Assembly (NCBI GenBank): GCA_902776475.1
Contig: CACYQD010000022.1
Location: 1-64,000, forward strand
DNA length: 64,000 nt
Origin: an uncultured Prevotellaceae bacterium
Lineage (GTDB): Bacteria; Bacteroidota; Bacteroidia; Bacteroidales; Bacteroidaceae
Direction: 5' to 3'
This document shows positions 46,598-54,627 of this stretch, piece after piece; the first letter of the stretch is position 1, and every line of letters begins with the position of its first letter. The notes under the pieces were generated by a model, which saw only the letters and a list, made by a program, of their open reading frames with translations, did not search any database and had not been told where the DNA came from. Made by a program: the position numbers and the translations under genes.

Positions 46598-46664
46598 AGC
46601 CATAGCTATCTTATCCCTCTCCCTTCGGGAGAGGTTAGGTGAGGGGCAGACTGGCCTGCAGGGC
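46596..46664 (+). repeat. 69-base direct repeat, copy 1
   Basis: AAAGCCATAGCTATCTTATC, a CTCTCCC hairpin and GGGGCAGACTGGCCTGCAGG recur with few changes at 46909-46977. Confidence 0.88.
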
Positions 46665-46707
46665 ACCACACGCAATGTTCCACCCCAAAAGCACTCAGAC
46701 ATAGGGA

Positions 46708-46908
46708 AGATTTTCCCAACCATCCCAACCATCCTTATCGTAAGGTTCCCAACCATCCCAACCCTTCCTTATCGTAAGGAAGGACTTCAACCCACCCCCC
46801 GTCCCCCGCCCTCTCCAGGGCGGGGGCTCATGGACTTCGAAGAGATAACACTGAGGATTTATACCCTTAAATGCTCAGGCGGGAGCTCATGGACTTCGAA
46901 GAGATAAC
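46708..46908 (+). repeat. nested short repeats between the 69-base copies
   Basis: Two CCCAACCATCCCAACC-plus-TTATCGTAAGG units lie at about 46712-46785, each palindromic at CCTTATCGTAAGG. They are followed by a CCGCCCT-CTCCA-GGGCGGGG hairpin and two copies of GCTCATGGACTTCGAAGAGA (46826 and 46885). No gene is visible. Confidence 0.75.
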
Positions 46909-46977
46909 AAAGCCATAGCTATCTTATCCCTCTCCCTCAGGGAGAGGTTAGGTGAGGGGCAGACTGGCCTGCAGGGC
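46909..46977 (+). repeat. 69-base direct repeat, copy 2
   Basis: Near-identical to 46596-46664; the hairpin loop differs (CTCAGG here, CTTCGG there). The 140 bases after it hold a GGGCGTT/AACGCCC hairpin and the promoter of the next gene. Confidence 0.88.
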
Positions 46978-47116
46978 CAAAAGCTTTCATCCCAGGGCGT
47001 TGCTTTGGGAAAAAACGCCCCCAAAAACGATTCTCCACTGGGGGAACGAAATCCCAGATGGCCGGTTTTTTTGGACTAAAGATGGGGCATTCGTACGGAA
47101 TTACGAAGAAAAAGCG

Positions 47117-47124
47117 TATTTTTG
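47117..47124 (+). promoter_or_regulatory. -7 element of nitronate monooxygenase-like gene
   Basis: TATTTTTG fits TAnnTTTG, 34 bases before ATG 47158. No good -33 box seen. Confidence 0.55.
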
Positions 47125-47157
47125 CAGAAGATAAACTCAAAAAAGCTTTTTACGACG

Positions 47158-48102
47158 ATGAACAGCAACAGAATCACCGAACTCTTCGGTATCCAGTATC
47201 CCATCATCCAGGGCGGTATGGTGTGGATCAGCGGTTGGCGACTGGCCGCCGCAGTGAGCAACGCTGGTGGCCTCGGCCTCCTCGGAGCAGGATCCATGCA
47301 CCCCGAAACCCTGGTGGAACATATCCACAAGATGCGCGAAGCCACAGACAAGCCCTGGGGCGTCAATGTGCCGCTGATGTATCCGGAAATCGACCGTCTT
47401 GTCGATATCCTCATCGAGGAGGGTGTAAAAATTGTCTTCACCTCCGCCGGCAGTCCCAAGAAATTCACACAGCGCTTCCATGAGGCCGGCATGAAAGTGG
47501 TCCATGTGGTGTCGAGTTCGAAATTCGCCAGGAAATGCGAGGAAGCCGGAGTGGACGCCATCGTGGCAGAAGGCTTCGAGGCCGGCGGCCACAACGGCCG
47601 CGAGGAGACCACCACGCTGACCCTTATCCCACAGGTCAGGAAAGCCACCACGCTCCCGCTCATCGCCGCCGGCGGCATCGGTTCTGGTGAGGCGATACTC
47701 GCCGCCATGGCTTTGGGAGCAGAGGGTGTGCAGATCGGCACCTTGTTCGCCCTCACTGAGGAGAGCAGCGCCTCAGAGGCGTTCAAACAGTGCTGCACCA
47801 ACCTTGAGGAAGGTGACACCATGCTGGCCTTGAAGCTCATCTCCCCCACCCGACTGGTGAAAAACGAACTCTTCGGGCGCATCGCCGAAGCAGAAAAAGC
47901 AGGAACGACGGTGGAAGAACTCCGTGCCATCCTCGGTCAGGCTGCCACCAAACGGGGCATCTTTGAAGGCGACATCGACAACGGAGAACTGGAAATCGGA
48001 CAGATAGCCTCTGCCGTAAAGAGCATCCGACCCGTGAGCGAGGTCATGAAGGAACTGGTGGAAGGCTTTGACCAGGCCCGTGAACGCGTGGCCGGGTTCT
48101 AA
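47158..48102 (+). CDS. nitronate monooxygenase / FabK-like FMN enzyme
   Basis: The 314-residue FMN-dependent TIM-barrel protein starts ITELFGIQYPIIQGGMVWIS, the typical phosphate-site strand. GVNVPLM, EAGGHNGREETTTLTLIPQV and LIAAGGIGSGEAILAAMALG are the flavin-binding motifs shared by nitronate monooxygenases and enoyl-ACP reductase II (FabK). The His in AGGHNG fits the catalytic position of nitronate monooxygenases. Which of the two reactions it performs cannot be settled from sequence. ATG 47158 is chosen from the promoter position and family start. Its stop overlaps the convergent MATE gene by four bases. Confidence 0.85.
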   Translation: MNSNRITELFGIQYPIIQGGMVWISGWRLAAAVSNAGGLGLLGAGSMHPETLVEHIHKMREATDKPWGVNVPLMYPEIDRLVDILIEEGVKIVFTSAGSPKKFTQRFHEAGMKVVHVVSSSKFARKCEEAGVDAIVAEGFEAGGHNGREETTTLTLIPQVRKATTLPLIAAGGIGSGEAILAAMALGAEGVQIGTLFALTEESSASEAFKQCCTNLEEGDTMLALKLISPTRLVKNELFGRIAEAEKAGTTVEELRAILGQAATKRGIFEGDIDNGELEIGQIASAVKSIRPVSEVMKELVEGFDQARERVAGF

Positions 48103-49493
48103 GCCGCCGCCGTCATTACCCTCGTATTCATCCAACGGCCACGGAACAGGCGGGCTGACAACAGGAGCCCGCGGAACGTCAGTTCGATAGCCATGGCAAT
48201 CCACACCCCTACCAAACCGTAGGGGATGGAGAGAGCGTAGGCCAAGGTGAGGCGGACAAACCACATGCTTCCCAGACTGATGAGGGCTGGTTTGAGCGTG
48301 TCGCCAGCACCCACACAAACGGAGACGGCGATGATGGAGGCCGCAAACATCGGTTCGGCAAATGCCTCTATACGAAGACATTGCGCTCCCAGCGTGCGGA
48401 TTTCCTCGACAGGAGTCATCACACCCATCATCTCATAAGCCAGCACAAACATCACCGCGCCCATGACAGCCATCACAATCATACCGCTGTAGAGCGTCAT
48501 CCGGGCAAAACTCTTGCAAAGATCCTTGCGCGCCGCACCAATACTCTGTCCGATCAGTGTGGTGGCGGCCTCACCGATACCATATCCCGGCATGTAGCAC
48601 AGGCTTTCAGCGGTGATGCCGAGCGTGTTGGCGGCGATGGCGATCGTGCCCAATGGTGCCACAATCATCGTACTCACTATCTGAGCACCACTCATCAGCA
48701 CCGACTGCATGGCCATCGGCACACCGATTTTCACCGCATTACGCAGGTAGTCACCCACCCACGTAAACGGTTCCCCCACCCGCCGCAGCGACAGCATCGG
48801 ACTGCGGAAAATGGCGATGTAGGCCTGTACCAGACTGCAAATCACGATAGACAGCGAGGTGCCGATGGCAGCTCCCATCACGCCCAGATGCGCCTGATAG
48901 ATCAAGAGGTAGTTGAACACCACGTCGAGCACACACATCGCCACGCTCACCATGCTGGGGATACGCATATTGCCCGAACATTTGAGCATGGCCCCGGAAA
49001 GGCTGTTGAGTTGGAAAAAGGGGCCAGCGAGGGAGAAAATCATGAAATAGATGGATGCGTCGTGGGCGATGTCAGGACCGCCACCCAACCAGTATGGCAG
49101 GGGTTTCGCAATGACGACAGCCACAATCATCAAGAGGAGACTCAGTATCGTGGTCACGATGAGTGCATGACGGAAAACCTGCCGGGCTTTGACGAAGTCG
49201 TTGGAACCGATGAAATGAGCCACCTGAACGGAAAAGCCCATGGAAGCAGCACCCGTGAGACTTCCCAGGAGCCACGTGGAGGTTTCCACCAGTCCACAGG
49301 CTGCCGAAGCCTCAGCACCCAGATGTCCCACCATGGCCTGGTCGATGAAAAACATCACCACACTGGTGATTTGCGCCAATATAGACGGGATACTCAACTG
49401 GATGATCAAGTTGAGTTTGTCTCTGCTGGTCAACGGTTTTCCTTCTCGAATAAAACCAAGCAGTTCATCGCTTTTGCCTCCAAACACTTTCAT
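48099..49493 (-). CDS. MATE-family efflux transporter
   Basis: The 464-residue inner-membrane protein has 12 hydrophobic helices in two similar halves, as in MATE (NorM/DinF-like) cation-coupled exporters. Family positions include IPSILAQITSVVMFFIDQAM and, in the first half, the Asp/Gly pattern GHLGAEASAACGLVET; the second half repeats it with GAQIVSTMIVAPLGTIAIAA. The drug or metabolite exported is unknown. The ATG is only about eight bases from a TAATTTTG -7 element, so the message may have almost no leader. Convergent with the nitronate monooxygenase-like gene. Confidence 0.9.
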   Translation of the reverse strand: MKVFGGKSDELLGFIREGKPLTSRDKLNLIIQLSIPSILAQITSVVMFFIDQAMVGHLGAEASAACGLVETSTWLLGSLTGAASMGFSVQVAHFIGSNDFVKARQVFRHALIVTTILSLLLMIVAVVIAKPLPYWLGGGPDIAHDASIYFMIFSLAGPFFQLNSLSGAMLKCSGNMRIPSMVSVAMCVLDVVFNYLLIYQAHLGVMGAAIGTSLSIVICSLVQAYIAIFRSPMLSLRRVGEPFTWVGDYLRNAVKIGVPMAMQSVLMSGAQIVSTMIVAPLGTIAIAANTLGITAESLCYMPGYGIGEAATTLIGQSIGAARKDLCKSFARMTLYSGMIVMAVMGAVMFVLAYEMMGVMTPVEEIRTLGAQCLRIEAFAEPMFAASIIAVSVCVGAGDTLKPALISLGSMWFVRLTLAYALSIPYGLVGVWIAMAIELTFRGLLLSARLFRGRWMNTRVMTAAA

Positions 49494-49500
49494 GAAAGTG

Positions 49501-49508
49501 CAAAATTA
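49501..49508 (-). promoter_or_regulatory. -7 element of MATE gene
   Basis: TAATTTTG on the minus strand, eight bases before the ATG. The -33 box is not clear. The palindrome CACTTTCATGAAAGTG (49485-49500) covers the start codon and could be an operator. Confidence 0.55.
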
Positions 49509-49559
49509 GCCAAAATCATTTGATTTTTAGCATTATAACAACCAAAAATTGCAAAGAGC

Positions 49560-49598
49560 AAAAAAACAGGTGGACACCGGTCTCTTCCGGTTCCACCC
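49560..49598 (-). terminator. terminator of the small-peptide transcript
   Basis: On the minus strand GGTGGA-ACCGG pairs with CCGGT-GTCCACC (one bulge) around AAGAGA, followed by TG and seven T. It lies about 45 bases after the 26-aa ORF. Confidence 0.82.
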
Positions 49599-49644
49599 GC
49601 TTACTATCTATTTCTATTCTTTCTCTACATTTACTGTCCGAGGA

Positions 49645-49725
49645 TTATTTCTTCTCTATAGAGTTCTCGAACAGGATTCCTGAAACGATCAATGTGGCAA
49701 ATGCCAATACAATTGTTGTAATCAT
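49645..49725 (-). CDS. 26-aa hydrophobic peptide
   Basis: The ORF reads MITTIVLAFATLIVSGILFE followed by NSIEKK. It is one membrane helix with a polar, basic end, typical of small single-pass membrane peptides. A purine-rich AAGAAAGGGTAAAAAG precedes the ATG. It lies in a transcript with its own perfect promoter (49922-49952) and terminator (49560-49598), and no other gene lies between these, so either this peptide or the RNA itself is the product. Family unknown; a regulator of a membrane protein or a small toxin are possibilities. Confidence 0.55.
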   Translation of the reverse strand: MITTIVLAFATLIVSGILFENSIEKK

Positions 49726-49746
49726 CTTTTTACCCTTTCTTAACTT

Positions 49747-49845
49747 TTAATGAAACAATTCGCGGTGCCTCACGGCATGAGCGGTTACCTGAAATCTAAA
49801 ACAATCTTTTCTTTTTACTAATACTAATGTTATCCTTGAATACAT
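49747..49845 (-). CDS. possible 32-aa upstream peptide
   Basis: The ORF in the leader of the 26-aa gene reads MYSRITLVLVKRKDCFRFQV then TAHAVRHRELFH. It is strongly basic and ends 21 bases before the next ATG. It may be a regulatory upstream ORF or may simply reflect conserved RNA sequence. Coding status is uncertain. Confidence 0.35.
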   Translation of the reverse strand: MYSRITLVLVKRKDCFRFQVTAHAVRHRELFH

Positions 49846-49921
49846 CTTTTTTACCTAAACCAACACCTTGGCTGATCTTTAAATGCTGATCCTTCTGTGA
49901 TCTTTTATCCTTTTGACGATG

Positions 49922-49952
49922 CAAAGATACGACTGTTTGCGCACACAGCAAA
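49922..49952 (-). promoter_or_regulatory. promoter of small-peptide transcript
   Basis: TTTG (49952-49949), 19 bases, TATCTTTG (49929-49922) on the minus strand, full consensus. It gives a leader of about 190 bases containing three GATCA repeats (about 49867-49907) and a possible hairpin around GCTCATGCCGTGAGGC. Confidence 0.85.
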
Positions 49953-50029
49953 GCATTTTGTCCACTTTTCGTTCATTTTAGCGTCTTTCTTGATTTATCT
50001 CAAGGAAGCCTCCCGAATCGTTATATGCC

Positions 50030-50360
50030 CCCTCACCCCCGCCTCTCCCGGAGGGAGAGGGGCCATTTGTTTGGTCGAGCGCAATCCCCTCACCCGTCCT
50101 CTCCCGGAGGGAGAGGGGCCATTTGATTTGGTCGAGCGCAAAAGTAGAGACGTCACATTGTGGCGTCTCAAAGAGAGAAGTATCGCAAACCAGTCCCTCT
50201 CCCTCGGGGAGAGGTTAGGTGAGGGCAAAAATACCTCTACCCTGCGTCGTCTCTGCACATCATATGCCCCCTCACCCCGCCTCTCCCGGAGGGAGAGGGG
50301 TCATTTGATTTGAATGAGCGCAGCCCCCTCACCCCACCTCTCCCTCGGGGAGAGGGGCAA
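50030..50360 (+). repeat. CTCTCCC-type and GAGACG-type repeat cluster downstream of ilvC
   Basis: At least four hairpins of the CTCTCCC-GGA-GGGAGAG or CTCTCCCTCGGGGAGAG type are separated by TTTGATTTGGTCGAGCGCAA-like spacers. One GAGACG palindrome (50145-50169) is embedded. No gene is visible in 49960-50491. Confidence 0.85.
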
Positions 50361-50361
50361 C

Positions 50362-50401
50362 AAAAAAGAGACGCCACAATGTGACGTCTCTACCTTTTTT
50401 T
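50362..50401. terminator. bidirectional terminator made of the GAGACG palindrome
   Basis: GAGACGCCAC pairs with GTGACGTCTC (one mismatch), with AAAAAA on the left and TTTTTTT on the right. Read from the minus strand it ends the ilv operon about 90 bases after ilvC. Confidence 0.78.
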
Positions 50402-50491
50402 ATGAATTGTGGGGGGAATGTTCTTGATGAATCGGAGGAATTGCCGTCCTTCCAACTCGGGAGGATCTTCCTCCTTCCCAATCCTGGAGGA

Positions 50492-51526
50492 TCAGTTGTT
50501 CTCCGGACGAAGTTTGCGCACGGTCTCACCGGCACGCCACATCTCCATGTTGCGCATGGCCTCCAGTTCCTTCTCCAAACCAGCACGGTAGTCGGGTTTT
50601 GAGTTGGAATCGATGGAGATCTGTGCCTCATTGCCCGTCTGGACAGAGAGATAGAGCCACTCCATGACCGGTTTGATGGCCTCGCGGAACCTGGGAGCCC
50701 AGTCAAGGGCACCGCGCTGAGCCGTTGTGGAGCAGTTGGCGTACATCCAGTCCATGCCCTTCTCACCAAACAACGGGCCAAGGCTCTGGGTCAGTTCCTC
50801 CACGGTCTCATTGAAAGCCTCTGAAGGAGAGTGTCCGTGCTCGCGGAGCACCTCATACTGTGCTTCGAGGAGTCCCTCGATGGCACCCATGAGCGAACCG
50901 CGCTCACCCGTCAGGTCGGAAGTAGCCTCACGCTGGAAGGTGGTCTTGAAGAGATAGCCTGCGCCGATACCGATACCGAAGGCGATGGTGCGCTCCTCAG
51001 CCTTGCCCGTGGCATCCTGATAGACAGCATAAGAGCAGTTGAGTCCACGTCCCTCGAGGAACATGGTGCGCAGCGATGTGCCCGAACCCTTGGGAGCCAC
51101 CATGATGACATCCACATCCTCTGGCGGCACCACATTGGTGCGGTCGTTCCAGTTGATGGCGAAGCCATGAGAATAATACAGGGCCTTGCCTGCAGTGAGG
51201 TAGGGCTTGATTCTCGGCCACACCTGGATCTGGCCTGCATCCGAAAGAAGCATACATACGATGGTGCCTTTCTCAGCAGCCTCCTCAATGGAGAAGAGCG
51301 TCTTTCCCGGCACCCATCCGTCGGCCACGGCCTTGTCGTAGGTCTTGCCCTCGCGCTGGCCCACGATGACGTTGAAGCCATTGTCGCGCAGGTTGCAAGC
51401 CTGTCCAGGTCCCTGGATGCCATATCCGATCACGGCGATGGTCTCGTTTTTCAATACCTCACGTGCTTTCTCCAAAGAGAACTCCTTGCTGGTGACCACG
51501 GTCTCGATGACGCCACCAAAATTCAT
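50492..51526 (-). CDS. ilvC: ketol-acid reductoisomerase IlvC
   Basis: The 344-residue enzyme is of class I size. It converts acetolactate and acetohydroxybutyrate to dihydroxy acids with NADPH and Mg2+, in valine, leucine and isoleucine synthesis. The Rossmann loop VIGYGIQGPGQA lies at about residues 32-43. The knotted C-terminal domain contains the metal-binding stretch DLTGERGSLMGAIEGLLEAQ (about 205-224) and the second acidic site ETVEELTQSLGP. It is the last gene of the ilv operon but has its own consensus promoter in the 67-base gap after the thioesterase gene. A repeat-derived terminator follows. Confidence 0.95.
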   Translation of the reverse strand: MNFGGVIETVVTSKEFSLEKAREVLKNETIAVIGYGIQGPGQACNLRDNGFNVIVGQREGKTYDKAVADGWVPGKTLFSIEEAAEKGTIVCMLLSDAGQIQVWPRIKPYLTAGKALYYSHGFAINWNDRTNVVPPEDVDVIMVAPKGSGTSLRTMFLEGRGLNCSYAVYQDATGKAEERTIAFGIGIGAGYLFKTTFQREATSDLTGERGSLMGAIEGLLEAQYEVLREHGHSPSEAFNETVEELTQSLGPLFGEKGMDWMYANCSTTAQRGALDWAPRFREAIKPVMEWLYLSVQTGNEAQISIDSNSKPDYRAGLEKELEAMRNMEMWRAGETVRKLRPENN

Positions 51527-51554
51527 TTCAAGGATTGTTCGCTTAAAGCGGCTG

Positions 51555-51586
51555 CAAAATTACAAATTAAAAGTGGAATAGCCAAA
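51555..51586 (-). promoter_or_regulatory. internal promoter of ilvC
   Basis: TTTG (51586-51583), 20 bases, TAATTTTG (51562-51555) on the minus strand, leader about 25 bases. It would allow ilvC to be expressed apart from the rest of the operon. Confidence 0.8.
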
Positions 51587-51593
51587 TCTACTA

Positions 51594-52367
51594 TCAATCT
51601 TTTACAAAATTAACCAAACATCTGCAGATTTCCACTTCCTCTTGGGTCTCCGGGTCACATTTGACCATCTTGACATGGAAGGTCAGGCCATCGTCGCAGG
51701 CCTCGCGGTAGAGGCGGATGGTGTCGCCGCAATGTGCCTCGGCCACATAGGCGATTTCTATCCGGTGTATGGGATGCGTCTCATACCAAGTGAGGGGGAA
51801 GAGGTCCAGCGCATGCTCGATATACTTCACGCTGTTGAAATGGCCGTTGATATCCACATCATTGTATTTGGCCACGATGGTGGAGACCAGTTCGGCCTCA
51901 CCCGACACATTGACCCTTGAACTTTTGGCGATCGGACAAGGTTTCTCTTTCTCCACATAGTTGACCAGGGCACCGTCGTTGACATCCAACAGGTTGGCCG
52001 GCTGCCGCGTGTCGGTATCGATCATGGCCCAGATGGAGCGCCCATAGCCATAGACCTTGCCCGTCTCCACGTCGGTCACCATGAAGTTACGGTTGGTGAA
52101 GAACCTCATGGCATTCTCCACCCAGGTCTCCACATGAAACCGGGCGTACATGGGCGGCATCTCGTCCATCTCGATGGCCAGCCGCGAGAGCACCCACGTC
52201 TTGTGGATGCTATTGAGATAGGCCATGCCGAATCCGCGGTGGGAGGAGTGGAAATCAGCGGCGTTGAGCATGTGATTGCCCAGATGGCCCATAAACAACC
52301 GTTTGGAGAAGTCGCAGTGGAAGGGCTCCGCCATGAACTCATAGCAGCCTATCTTATCCTTTTCCAT
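51594..52367 (-). CDS. acyl-ACP thioesterase
   Basis: The 257-residue double hot-dog enzyme is of the FatA/FatB-like bacterial thioesterase family, releasing fatty acids from acyl carrier protein. Landmarks are the N-terminal hot-dog helix HMLNAADFHSSHRGFG, WVLSRLAIEMDEMPP, and the catalytic stretch DVDINGHFNSVKYIEHALD (about 170-188) with the Asn/His pair. ATG 52367 overlaps the end of ilvN by 14 bases, so it is translationally coupled within the branched-chain amino acid operon. It may tune branched or short acyl chains made from the same precursors, an inference from position. Confidence 0.88.
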   Translation of the reverse strand: MEKDKIGCYEFMAEPFHCDFSKRLFMGHLGNHMLNAADFHSSHRGFGMAYLNSIHKTWVLSRLAIEMDEMPPMYARFHVETWVENAMRFFTNRNFMVTDVETGKVYGYGRSIWAMIDTDTRQPANLLDVNDGALVNYVEKEKPCPIAKSSRVNVSGEAELVSTIVAKYNDVDINGHFNSVKYIEHALDLFPLTWYETHPIHRIEIAYVAEAHCGDTIRLYREACDDGLTFHVKMVKCDPETQEEVEICRCLVNFVKD

Positions 52368-52905
52368 TCTCAATATTCTTTTCCCGTTCCTCAAGAAACG
52401 CGCTCACCTCCTCCTCGGTGCTTCGCGTGATGGCGATGCGCCCGCTGCGGGTATATTGCAGGACGCACCCAAAGGCATTCAGTTCTTCGTACAACGAAAC
52501 GATGTGCTTGGTCATGCCGCTCTTCATCACGGCCACGTAAGTGGGGTTGACCTCCGTGATCCAGGCCTCGTAACGGCGGATGATGCGCGAGATCTCCGGG
52601 TTTTCAAGCACCACCTGGGTGGAAAGCTTGTAGAGTCCCGCCTCGCGGATGAAGAGTTGGTCGTCGGTATAGTACTTGGCCTTGACCACATCGATCTTCT
52701 TCTCAATCTGTTTGGTGATCTTCTCGATCTGATCGGGGTCGCTCCATGCCGTGATGGTGTATTTGTGGATTCCCTCGATGCTGGAAGCCGAGACATTAAG
52801 GCTCTCAATATTCACCTGTCGACGGGTGAAAACCGCCGTGATCTGGTTGAGGATACCCGCGATGTTCTCGGAATAAACCAACAATGTATATAGTTTCTTT
52901 TCCAT
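52354..52905 (-). CDS. ilvN: acetolactate synthase small (regulatory) subunit
   Basis: The protein has 183 residues. An N-terminal ACT domain (about 4-78, LYTLLVYSENIAGILNQITA) is where valine feedback acts in this family, followed by the C-terminal activation domain. The ACT motif with Asn in the SENIAGILN loop is intact. It starts four bases after the large-subunit gene and overlaps the thioesterase start. In some genomes the same gene is called ilvH. It modulates the catalytic IlvB subunit, giving the enzyme its feedback control. Confidence 0.93.
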   Translation of the reverse strand: MEKKLYTLLVYSENIAGILNQITAVFTRRQVNIESLNVSASSIEGIHKYTITAWSDPDQIEKITKQIEKKIDVVKAKYYTDDQLFIREAGLYKLSTQVVLENPEISRIIRRYEAWITEVNPTYVAVMKSGMTKHIVSLYEELNAFGCVLQYTRSGRIAITRSTEEEVSAFLEEREKNIENGKG

Positions 52906-52909
52906 ATTT

Positions 52910-54622
52910 TCAACAATCTATGTCGAGCAACATCTCATCGACGCTCATTCCCGGCGGTGTCATCGGGAGCACGTTGTCCTCCTCGCGGATGACACACTCC
53001 AGCAGGAAGGGACCGTCGGTGGTCAGCATCTCGTTGATGGCCTCGCCCAATTCCTCGCGGTCGGCCACACGCCGGTAACTAATGCCGTAGGCCGAGCAGA
53101 TGGTCCCATACTTGGGATTGAGCATCCGCGTAAACGACTTGCGGCGACTGAAGAACATGTCCTGCCACTGGCGCACATTGCCCAGGTAGTTGTTGTTGAG
53201 CAGCACCATCTTCACCGGTGTCTGCTGTTCCATGATGGTGCCAAACTCCTGGATGCTCATCTGCAGGCCGCCGTCGCCGGTGAACATGCACACAGTGCGC
53301 TCCGGTGCGCCGAACACGGCACCGATGGCTGCCGGCAGACCGAATCCCATTGTGCCCAGTCCACCGCTGCTCACCACCGAACGGTGATGCTTGTATTTGA
53401 AATAACGGCAGGCAAACATCTGGTTTTGTCCGACATCCGTCACCAGCACCGCCTCGCCACGGGTGGCCTCCGCCACGGCGTTGACCACCTCGCCCATGAG
53501 GAGCGGACCCTCTGAGGGGTGTATGGCCGGCATGACCACCTTTTCCCATTCCTTCTGTGCTGGAGCGGCGAAACTCTCCCGCCACTCCCGGTGGTCACCC
53601 TTCTGAAGCAGACGGGTGATGGCAGGCAGCGTCACCTTGCAGTCGCCGATCACAGCCACGTCGGTCTTCACGTTCTTGTCAATCTCTGCCTTGTCGATGT
53701 CGAGATGGATCACCTTGGCCTGTCGGGCATACGTCTTGGTGTTGCCCGTCACGCGGTCGCTGAAGCGCATGCCGATGGCGATGAGCACGTCGCACTCCTG
53801 CTCCTTCACGTTGGGAGCGTAGTTGCCGTGCATGCCCAGCATGCCCACGTTGAGCGGATGGTCGGAAGCCAGCGCCGAGAGTCCCAGCATGGTGCGCCCG
53901 GCAGGGATATCGGCTTTCTCCAGGAAGTCGAGCAACTCACGGTGCGCGTTTCCCAGTTCCACACCTTGTCCCACAAGTGCCAGAGGGCGCTTGGCCTGGT
54001 TGATCAGTTCTGCGGCTTTCCGCACACAGTCGTCGTCAATCTTGGGGTATGGCACATAGCTGCGGATGAAATCCACAGGATTGGGTTTCCATTCCGTCTT
54101 CTCCACCTGCGCATTCTTGAGGAAGTCGATCACCACGGGACCCGGCCTGCCGCTGCGGGCGATGTAGAAAGCCCTGCTGATGGCCCAGGCCACATCCTCG
54201 GCCCGGCGGATCTGGTAGCTCCACTTGGAGATCGGTTGGGAGACGCCGACGAGATCCACCTCCTGGAAGGCGTCCGTCCCGAGGCCGCTGACGCCCACCT
54301 GTCCGGCAATCACCACGATCGGGGTGGAGTCCATCATGGCATCGGCCACTCCCGTGAGGGTGTTGGTGGCACCTGGACCGCTGGTCACAAGGCACACACC
54401 CACCTCGCCATTCACGCGGGCAAAGCCCTCTGCGGCATGCACCGCCGACTGCTCGTGGCGCACGAGGATATGCTCAAAAGCCTTCTTCTCTCCTCGCGTA
54501 TAATCATACAGCGCGTCATAAACCGGCATGATGGCTCCTCCGGGATAACCGAAGATGGTCTTCACGCCCTCATCGCGCAAGGCCCTCATCAGGGCCTCTG
54601 AGCCAGTGATCATCTCATTCAT
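52910..54622 (-). CDS. ilvB: acetolactate synthase large (catalytic) subunit
   Basis: The 570-residue thiamine-diphosphate enzyme makes acetolactate from two pyruvates, or acetohydroxybutyrate from pyruvate and 2-oxobutyrate. The TPP-activating Glu is in LVRHEQSAVHAAEGFAR (about 49). The TPP/Mg motif GDGGLQMSIQEFGTI ... LLNNNYLG lies at about 440-470, and the FAD-binding middle domain at about 190-330. Length is normal. It starts five bases after ilvD and ends four before ilvN, confirming an operon in pathway order. The symbol ilvI would be equally defensible. Confidence 0.95.
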   Translation of the reverse strand: MNEMITGSEALMRALRDEGVKTIFGYPGGAIMPVYDALYDYTRGEKKAFEHILVRHEQSAVHAAEGFARVNGEVGVCLVTSGPGATNTLTGVADAMMDSTPIVVIAGQVGVSGLGTDAFQEVDLVGVSQPISKWSYQIRRAEDVAWAISRAFYIARSGRPGPVVIDFLKNAQVEKTEWKPNPVDFIRSYVPYPKIDDDCVRKAAELINQAKRPLALVGQGVELGNAHRELLDFLEKADIPAGRTMLGLSALASDHPLNVGMLGMHGNYAPNVKEQECDVLIAIGMRFSDRVTGNTKTYARQAKVIHLDIDKAEIDKNVKTDVAVIGDCKVTLPAITRLLQKGDHREWRESFAAPAQKEWEKVVMPAIHPSEGPLLMGEVVNAVAEATRGEAVLVTDVGQNQMFACRYFKYKHHRSVVSSGGLGTMGFGLPAAIGAVFGAPERTVCMFTGDGGLQMSIQEFGTIMEQQTPVKMVLLNNNYLGNVRQWQDMFFSRRKSFTRMLNPKYGTICSAYGISYRRVADREELGEAINEMLTTDGPFLLECVIREEDNVLPMTPPGMSVDEMLLDIDC

Positions 54623-54627
54623 GTCGC

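Noticed and set aside
46596-46977. Insertion sequence bounded by 69-base direct repeats
   Set aside because: No transposase or terminal inverted repeats; the interior consists of short repeats.
49520-49750. 76-codon frame on the plus strand
   Set aside because: It runs against the small-peptide transcript and its terminator and lacks a promoter.
52354-52394. Earlier start of the thioesterase at 52394
   Set aside because: The extra nine residues (MRNGKRILR) lie deeper inside ilvN, and MEKDKIGCYEF at 52367 fits a natural start.
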